A stretch of 64,000 nucleotides of DNA from positions 2,780,056 to 2,844,055 of the forward strand of contig NC_067304.1 in NCBI RefSeq assembly GCF_020740795.1. The letters run 5' to 3'. The DNA is from Apus apus. Taxonomy: Eukaryota; Chordata; Aves; Apodiformes; Apodidae. The notes beneath the pieces were generated by a model. The model did not search any database. It worked only from the letters and a program-made list of their open reading frames with translations, and had not been told where the DNA came from. The position numbers and the translations under genes are program-made. This document shows, piece by piece, positions 57,758 to 64,000 of the stretch; the stretch's first letter is position 1, and every line of letters begins with the position of its first letter.

Positions 57758-57877
57758 ACGCCCCGCCCCCTTTCTCCCGCCACGCGTGGGTAAAGGAGGA
57801 GGGAGGGAGGGGGGGGGAGGTGACGCCGCGGACGCGCTGGCGTCACAAGCGCCGTGCCCTGTGGCGGGGCGGGCCCG

Positions 57878-57887
57878 GCGCATGCGC
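57878..57887. promoter_or_regulatory. NRF1 palindrome GCGCATGCGC
   Basis: A perfect NRF1 half-site palindrome, GCGCATGCGC, followed by AGTGCGC, 137 bp upstream of the ILRUN start codon. NRF1 sites of this form are typical of bidirectional CpG-island promoters. Confidence 0.7.
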
Positions 57888-58024
57888 AGTGCGCGGGTAG
57901 CGCTGGCGTCGCCCGCGCCCCCCGCCCCCCCCCCGGCGCGCTCCCCCCGCGCCCCCCCCGTGCGGCGCTGAGGCGGCGGGCGCGGGAGCGGGGCGGCCCC
58001 GGGGCGCGGGCCCCGCCGGCAGCC

Positions 58025-58182
58025 ATGGAGGGCATGGACGTGGACCTGGACGCCGAGCTGATGCAGAAGTTCAGCTGCTTGGGCACCACCGACAAGGACG
58101 TGCTGATCGGAGAGTTCCAGCGGCTCCTCGGCTTCCAGCTCAGCCCCGCCGGCTGCGCCTTCTTCCTCGACATGACCAACTG
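58025..58182 (+). CDS. ILRUN: ILRUN coding exon 1 (partial gene)
   Basis: First coding exon of ILRUN (formerly C6orf106), an inhibitor of antiviral and cytokine transcription with a UBA-like and an NBR1-like FW domain that acts on IRF3 and p300/CBP (family knowledge). It reads MEGMDVDLDAELMQKFSCLG and then DKDVLIGEFQRLLGFQLSPA, ending CAFFLDMTN(W), near-identical to the mammalian N-terminus. It contains the start of the UBA-like domain. The ATG has an ideal context (gccATGg). The exon ends in phase 2 at TG|GTGAGG. No second exon is seen to the right end of the window. Confidence 0.95.
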
Positions 58183-58510
58183 GTGAGGGGGGCCCGGGGG
58201 GGGGGGGGCGGGGAGAGGCCGCTGGCCCTGTGTGTGGGGGGGGGGGGGGGTTCGAGGGGCCTCGGGGAGACGCCGAGGCGGCGGAGGGGAGAGGCGGGAG
58301 GCTGCCGGGGCTGAGGGGAAGGGCGAGAGGCCGCCCTGAGGGGAGCCCCGGGACGCTGAGGGCCCGCGCCCCCCGCCGGCCCCGCCGCCTTCCCCCCCCC
58401 CCCCCCCCCATCCCGCCCCGAGGCGCCTCAGGGGGCGACAGGCCCGTCCCGCCAGGCCCTGCCGGGGGGGGGCGGTGTTTATGGCGGGTTCCCCCCCCCC
58501 ACGGGGATGG
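58183..58510. repeat. Poly-G/poly-C tracts at start of ILRUN intron 1
   Basis: Directly after the ILRUN donor the plus strand has several long G runs (around 58194-58210 and 58238-58250) and GGGGC words, then C runs around 58394-58408 and 58491-58500. These are CpG-island flank homopolymers with strong G-quadruplex potential, and they are likely to be length-polymorphic and hard to sequence accurately. Confidence 0.8.
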
Positions 58511-61500
58511 TGTGTGGTGGGGAGGAGGGATCTGCGGAGGAGGAGAGGAGCGGGACGGGGCTGAGGAGGGACTCGGGTTGGGCTCCCAGCTCGGGCTTGT
58601 TGTGATTTATTTTTTTTTGCCAGTTCGAGGAGCTCGTCGGTCAAAGGGCTGCGAGGCTGTTAAAGAGTGACTAATTGATAGGAAGAGGAGCATGTGATCC
58701 GGCGGACCCAGAAGCTCTTAAAGGGCGCTTTTCTCTCCTGCTGAGCTGGGTTCGGGGATGGGTTGTGATGCTCTGGGCGCTGAGGTGGGCTTCAGGGATG
58801 AGGGGAAACTGTGGAGAAGGAAGGAAAACTCTGTTAGAAAGCCTGCCTGGAAGTCTTAAAGCAGTCACGGCCTTCCTGGGAAAGTTACCTGTTAAAAACT
58901 TCGTGTTTGCTTGCTCTCTAAATTCTCCAGTTTGGGCTTTATAAAGGCTCTGTCACAGCCCTAGAATAAAAGTAGGTACAGGTTATCCAAGAAGCTGCAG
59001 CTGGAGAAAAACGTGGGGAATACACACTAGAATGCTGAAAAACAGAAACCAGAAATGTTAGTGGGGCAGAGAGCCCAGTGACTGGGAAGGAATGTTATGA
59101 AATTGCTGCTGTCTGAATGGCTGGTTCGGCTTCTTAGTACCACTTGCATCTTTTAAACGTGTAGGTGCATCTCTTCACTGTGGTGGATGCAGGAGAGTTT
59201 AGTGTTTTCTGCTTCAGATGTTGTTAACAGATGACTTAGTTAAGTTGTAGTTACTGTTATTTTCTTAGTGGTGCAACATGAAATCGGGAAACCTCAGGCT
59301 TGAAACTTGAAATCCAAGCAAAGGTCTTGATAGCAACAGTTGGGAAAAAAAACCTTGCACGGCATTGTTGAACTAGTAAACAGTAATAAGACAACTTTGT
59401 CACCTTTTTCCTTTCATCTTTTCCTACTTCTACAACTCTGTATTGGCAAATCTGCAGTTGCAGAGGGAGTAAGGAAATAGCTAATAATACTGTGTGCTTT
59501 GTAAGTTGATACAGTGTGAAGGAGGGTCTCTCCCTCGAGGAGTTCAGGAGTTTGCTTTGGAAAGTAGAAGATGCTTTCCCACTTTATTCTTCTATGAATA
59601 ATATGAATAAAACCCCCTGCACTACATACATTGCTTTTCAGCAAAACACTGTTGGTTTTATCTTTGATGTTCATAGGGAGAGCAGAATGTTTGGCAGAGC
59701 TGAACCTGAAAGCTGCTCAGGAAGATGCCATGTATAACCATAATACTCCTGGTTTGTGTTGAAGAAGCTCTTTTTGTTGTTGTTTAGGAGTATTTAGTTT
59801 TTTTGAAGTAATAATATCTCAAATACAATCTTACTACAAATGGCTTTAAAAAAAACCAACCAACTCTCTTTATTACAGTTGAAGAAAATCTAAAGTTATT
59901 AAAATAGTTTTCATTTCACAACTTCAGTGGCTAGTTTGGTTCTGAAAACATAAGTTTGCCAATTTTGTTTTTTAAATATTAGTTGAAAAGCCTTGTGGAT
60001 GGATGGGGGCTTGTAAAGAACTGAAGTTGGTGTAATGTTTACAAGATGATGAAAATTAGCACAGGCTGTGGAGTGATTATTCTGAGAGCCTGAGCTTTCA
60101 GCAGCAGGGCCTGAGCTAGGTTTGTTGGCAGGTGCTGCTTGTTCTCCTCCTGTCTTCTTCTCAGAGTGCTGCTCTCCTGACCTGCAGTATCATCAGCTGT
60201 GCCTGGTTCTCTCCAGTCTGTAGTTCTGTCCCCTTCTCCCACCTGTCCTTAACATGGCCTTGGAGTTATCTGCCTGGATGTATCACCCTGGCTCTAACTC
60301 AGCACAATAAGCTGCAATCAAGACACATTTTCCTTTTCCTTGTAGTGTTGAGGGACCCCAGGTCATCCACACCCCCCCAGGTGATGTTAGGCAGTGGCCC
60401 GGCAGGTTTGGCTTTTGTGAGTCAGGGTCAGCATCTTCTATCACCAGCCTGTCCTGCAAGTAATTTGTCTCCATGTCACTTTTCCTTTTGTTAAAGAAAT
60501 GGGAATTTTCTGCAGTGATGATCCCTTCACTCTTTCTGCATCAGGATTCATGTTCCTCTCTAGGAAGTGGTGAGGGAGGTCACAGTGGGAGTGACATAAG
60601 TGCACTGACTTGATACATGACTTGTACATGTCTATATATAGGTCCATTAACAAAGAAGTCAGTTTTCACTAGAATTTTTTTCACAAGCTGCTCTGGCACT
60701 CATCATGTTGTCTCCAGGCCTGAGAGGTAACTGAGGTTACTCTCCTGTTGTGTGGTTTCCACACATCGTGTAGTGAATAATCTGAGCTCTTAAGGTCCTT
60801 TGAAAGAACATTTCCAATAGTCTCATGAGTAATTATATTTTATGTATTTAAAGAGAATTTGCAGTTCTGCTGAAATAGAGGAATTATTTTAAAATAATAG
60901 CTTGTTCAGCCAATTTGGGGGAAAAAAAAAGTGATTGATTGTGGAGCAATATTGATACTTGTTAATAGCCTGTAAGCGTCTCTCCACTTCTCCAGTCCAC
61001 CTGGAATTGATCAAGGTGCAGTTGAAGTTCTGGCAGACTTGAGGACAGGACTAAGAGGCTGCCAGCTGGTTTTGTTAACAGTATTCCATAAATACTTCAG
61101 GTAGAACATATGCATCCTGGGTTTCTGAGCCTGTTCCTTGATCTTCAAGAAATACAGGTTAAACTCTTGCAGTTCTTTTCCCCTGTTGTTTGTTGAACAC
61201 TTTCCTAGAGTTCTGCCTCTTTGCAGTTATGGATTGAGTTGTGTCTATGAGCTGGTCAAGCTGTGTAGCTTTCTGCTACAGAAACCCAACTTCACCCTTT
61301 CTGATAGCCCCAGCTCTACCTTCTTTCAAGGCAGCACACATTGTTCCTCTACTAGTAACTTACTTGTCACCCGAAGTTGGAGTGAGACTTTCAGCTTTCG
61401 CTTTTGGCCTTCAGACCAAGTGAACTTATCACGAGATAGTTTGGCACCAAAATGTTTCTTCCTCAGGAGGAAAACCTGCTTGGGAGAGGGTTTTGCTGCC

Positions 61501-64000
61501 ATTGCATCTAGATTAAAACAAACAAACCCAAACCCCACCACAAAACACTCCACAAAATGGCACGCTTAGCTCTCCCTTCCCCCCTCCAGATGTTACACAA
61601 TGAGGATCCTGATGCCCTCACATCCCGGGCAGGGGGTTGTTCCCAGGGATTTCTGTGGTAAAGTGAAGTTCCAGGTGTTGACTGCAGCTCCTGGGTGTTA
61701 TGTGATAGTGAGGCCCGGAGCATGTCTGAACTTGTCTGCTCTCAGTCTACCTACAGAAGAAACTCCCTCTGAAAACCCTTTGTGCTTTAAAAAAATGGGG
61801 ATTGTTTAGGTCAGAGTTGATGCTGAATGAGTCTGTGCTGAAATACCTTCTTACAGTCTTCCTGTGGCTGGATAAATGGGATCAGAGCAGAGTGGACTTC
61901 CCAAAAACACTTGGAAAACAAAAATTCCCAAGTTTCAGTCTGGCCCTGACTGATCATCAACAATGTAGAGTAGTGTAAATGTAAAAAGAGGAGCAAACTT
62001 TGCACACAACATTATTTTTTTCTTGACTCTCAGTTAAGGTTTATTTCATAAAAAGTCATCAAATTCCTCCAAAGCTGGTATGGGGTTGTATTGTGACAAA
62101 GAAAAATACTTCATTTTTTTACATTGGAGAGTAACAACTTTGAGGGTGAGAAGCTGCAGTGTGAGGCTGTGGGAAAGTGAATTAATTAGATTTGAAGTAG
62201 CTGGTGTTGCTGGATTTAAAAATCTGTATTCCAATATAGTTGTGGAGAGATTCTTAAATTGGAAGACTTAATGCATGTATATTTCAGTAATTCACATTTA
62301 AGATTTCTTTACATTCCCTTTTTAGCTTTTGTTTAGAAAGTTGAATTTTTATTAGTCTAGTAGGTGTGATGTTCAGTTGAAATGTGTCAGATAATGAAGG
62401 TTTCCATTGTGTCTGTAGGGGAGAAAAATGTTTTTGTTGCAAACCCTAGCCTTTTTTGATCTAATTTTCTGGTGAGTCTTTTTAAGGTCATTATTTGTGA
62501 GGTAGTCAGATCTCTTCTGGAGGACCTAATTTTTTTTTCTCATATGCCTCGAAGAATTTATAGCTGTATCAGGGGTTAATTAGTACACTGAAGATATTTA
62601 GCATGAAAATAGTTATAAATTTATCTCAACCCACCAAAATCTTTTGTAAAACCTCACTATATTGTGCAAGAGGTAGGGCATTTCTGTTTCAGTGAGGGGA
62701 GCCAAGGTGAGGTAGGGATTAGGTCGTGGTGATACTGATTTTTACATTAGAAAGCTGAAATTGCTGAGCACAGCCAGGGAGATGAATGTAACATTTTTGT
62801 GCAAGAGTTTTACTGGTCTTGGAGAACAGACAATATTGGCTTTTAACAAAATTAAAATTGCCATATAAATGCATGTTTCTATCCCTGTGGGTGGTCTGTT
62901 TAAATTCCTTATATCAAACAAAAGCCCTGTATGGCCCAGAAGTAGATGTGCTTGACTGGGAGTCTTAAGGACATGTTTTTTATTGCTTTTGCTTTGTGTA
63001 ATTTTTGCTTTCTAGCAAAGATGTTAGGATGCTGCTTTAAGTGCAGCTCAGATCTGTGGATTGAAGTGTGTCTAGTTACACTTGATTTTAGTGCTGGAGT
63101 ATAGACAGTTGATAGATGAAGAATATTTAGGTAAAATACATGACAAGGCAAGGGAGAGTGGATTGAAACTGGAAGAGGGGAAATTGAGGTTGGACATGAG
63201 GAGGAAACTCTTTGCTGTGAGGGTGGTGAGACCCTGGCCCAGGTTGCCCAGGGAAGCTGTGGCTGCCCCATCCCTGGCAGTGTTGAAGGGCAGGTTGGAT
63301 GGGGCTTGGAGCAACCTGGGCTGGGGGGAGGTGTCCCTGCCCATGCAGGGGGTTGGAACTGGGTGATCTTGAAGGTCCCTTCCAACCCAAACCATTCCAT
63401 GGTCCTGTGAACATACAGAATCAAACATGAGTCAAATGAAGAGGATTCACTCACATGATGCATTTCCCTCATTAGGTGACACTTCTACTGCTGGTCTTGA
63501 TTTTTAACCTCGCAGGTGTTTGCAGAACTGCTATTTTCATGCACATGTCCTCAGTTCACAGAGCTCTGGAGTGCTTTCCAGAAGCAGCTCTCCAGGTGTG
63601 CCTCAGGAAGAGCTTGGGTTTGAAGTGCTCCTTCCCAGGTTACCACGTGCTGGCTAGAGGGTAGTACCAACGTGTGGGCAGGCTCCTTACCTTGCTGTCC
63701 TCAGCTTTCCCACACCCACTGCATTCAAAAGGTTTGCTGGTACAATATACCCTCTGTCATCCTCAGCTATGGTATTTTCCCAGTGTTCAAATGGTTGCGT
63801 GTTGTATTTCAAAGATCCATGGAAAAAACATAAACACCAAGCAAATTCAAGGACATGCAAAGTTACACTGTGCAGCTGTGAAGTTTTTAGTCATTACCTG
63901 CCAGGATATGAGTATTGAGGTGGAATGTGTGGCCTTAGTTGCTCCTGCACCATAAAATCTTTCTGTGATTATATCAAAAGCCAATTTTACTGGTTTCATG
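58511..64000 (+). other. ILRUN: ILRUN intron 1 (part)
   Basis: No ILRUN exon 2 sequence (expected to encode a peptide like NLQAAIGAYYDFE) is found, so the rest of the window is treated as first intron. It is AT-richer than the genes to its left and has only one clear repeat, a CR1 near 63.2 kb. Open frames are short and unrecognised. I see no other supportable feature. Confidence 0.8.
63160..63415 (+). mobile_element. CR1 LINE, ILRUN intron 1
   Basis: A 5'-truncated CR1 in gene-sense orientation: TTGAAACTGGAAGAGGGGAA, GGTTGGACATGAGGAGGAAA, CCATCCCTGGCAGTGTTGAA, GGTTGGATGGGGCTTGGAGC and the terminal GATCTTGAAGGTCCCTTCCA with CCATTCCATGGTCC. It is very similar to the copies at 24.0, 44.9 and 52.2 kb and inverted relative to those at 50.5 and 56.3 kb. 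Confidence 0.95.

Larger units (their letters stand above)
57168..58024. promoter_or_regulatory. SNRPC/ILRUN divergent CpG-island promoter
   Basis: The two start codons are 857 bp apart, head to head. The whole interval is CpG-rich and TATA-less. Visible candidate sites, in order, are ETS/GABP CCGGAAGTG (57193-57201, close to SNRPC), CACGCGTG (57363-57370 and 57781-57788), an E-box CACGTGAC (57642-57649), TTTGCATACG twice (57670 and 57748), a TGACGCA half-CRE near 57704, and NRF1 GCGCATGCGC (57878-57887, close to ILRUN). A 525-codon minus-strand frame through this region is a GC-rich artefact. Confidence 0.8.

Noticed and set aside
56834-58411. 525-codon minus-strand open frame across the SNRPC/ILRUN promoter
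   Set aside because: It overlaps SNRPC exon 1 and ILRUN exon 1 in the wrong frame or strand, its translation is Pro/Arg/Gly/Ala-rich, and it arises from stop-poor GC-rich sequence in a CpG island.
1-64000. Endogenous retrovirus, LTR pairs, CRISPR arrays or bacterial-type operons
   Set aside because: No LTR-like terminal repeats, no gag/pol/env-like frames, no spaced direct-repeat arrays and no prokaryotic gene organisation were seen; recognisable mobile DNA is CR1 LINE only.

Overview
The window is avian nuclear DNA. The evidence is the abundance of 5'-truncated CR1 LINEs with the bird-type 3' end (clean CCTTCCAACC stretch followed by ATTCTATGA-like units), no SINE-rich background, compact introns, and GC-rich CpG-island promoters. 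Five protein-coding genes are recognised by their encoded proteins: ANKS1A (first coding exon only, minus), TAF11 (complete, plus), UHRF1BP1, also called BLTP3A (complete, minus), SNRPC (complete, minus) and ILRUN, formerly C6orf106 (first coding exon only, plus). This is the same order and relative orientation as on human 6p21.31, so the block is conserved synteny, and in birds most likely a chromosome-26-type microchromosome (inference). The bird species cannot be named from the sequence.

Layout. Positions 1-11048 are ANKS1A intron 1: non-coding, one small CR1 scrap, then a long C-rich tract and a 22-24 bp minisatellite that ends about 40 bp from the exon 1 splice donor. At 11049-12711 is the divergent ANKS1A/TAF11 promoter, with GC-box arrays, a non-repetitive 0.5-kb island with gene-like signals, a duplicated C-rich block and a perfect CRE. 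TAF11 runs to a polyadenylation signal at about 15.47 kb and converges on UHRF1BP1, whose 21 coding exons cover 19409-50242 with a 13.8-kb first intron. A CR1-filled 1.3-kb spacer separates the UHRF1BP1 5' end from the SNRPC 3' end. SNRPC (six coding exons) and ILRUN share an 857-bp head-to-head CpG-island promoter with NRF1, ETS, E-box and octamer-like sites. ILRUN intron 1 fills the window to its right end.

The genes are housekeeping or broadly expressed and do not form a pathway: a general transcription factor subunit, a U1 snRNP protein, a bridge-like lipid transfer protein, a receptor-signalling adaptor and an innate-immunity regulator. Both divergent pairs use CpG-island promoters. By exon-phase bookkeeping the reconstructed proteins are 217 aa (TAF11), 1468 aa (UHRF1BP1, 1466 with an alternative acceptor) and 159 aa (SNRPC), all close to the lengths I recall for the human proteins.

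I did not find a novel multi-gene system, CRISPR array, tRNA, rRNA or endogenous retrovirus. The points most worth checking are a possible unannotated minus-strand terminal exon between TAF11 and ANKS1A (11739-11793), G-rich repeat tracts just downstream of first-exon donors (ANKS1A and ILRUN), inverted CR1 pairs flanking internal exons of SNRPC and UHRF1BP1, a nested insertion inside a CR1 near 50.7-50.9 kb, and a repeated TTTGCATACG octamer-like site in the SNRPC/ILRUN promoter.
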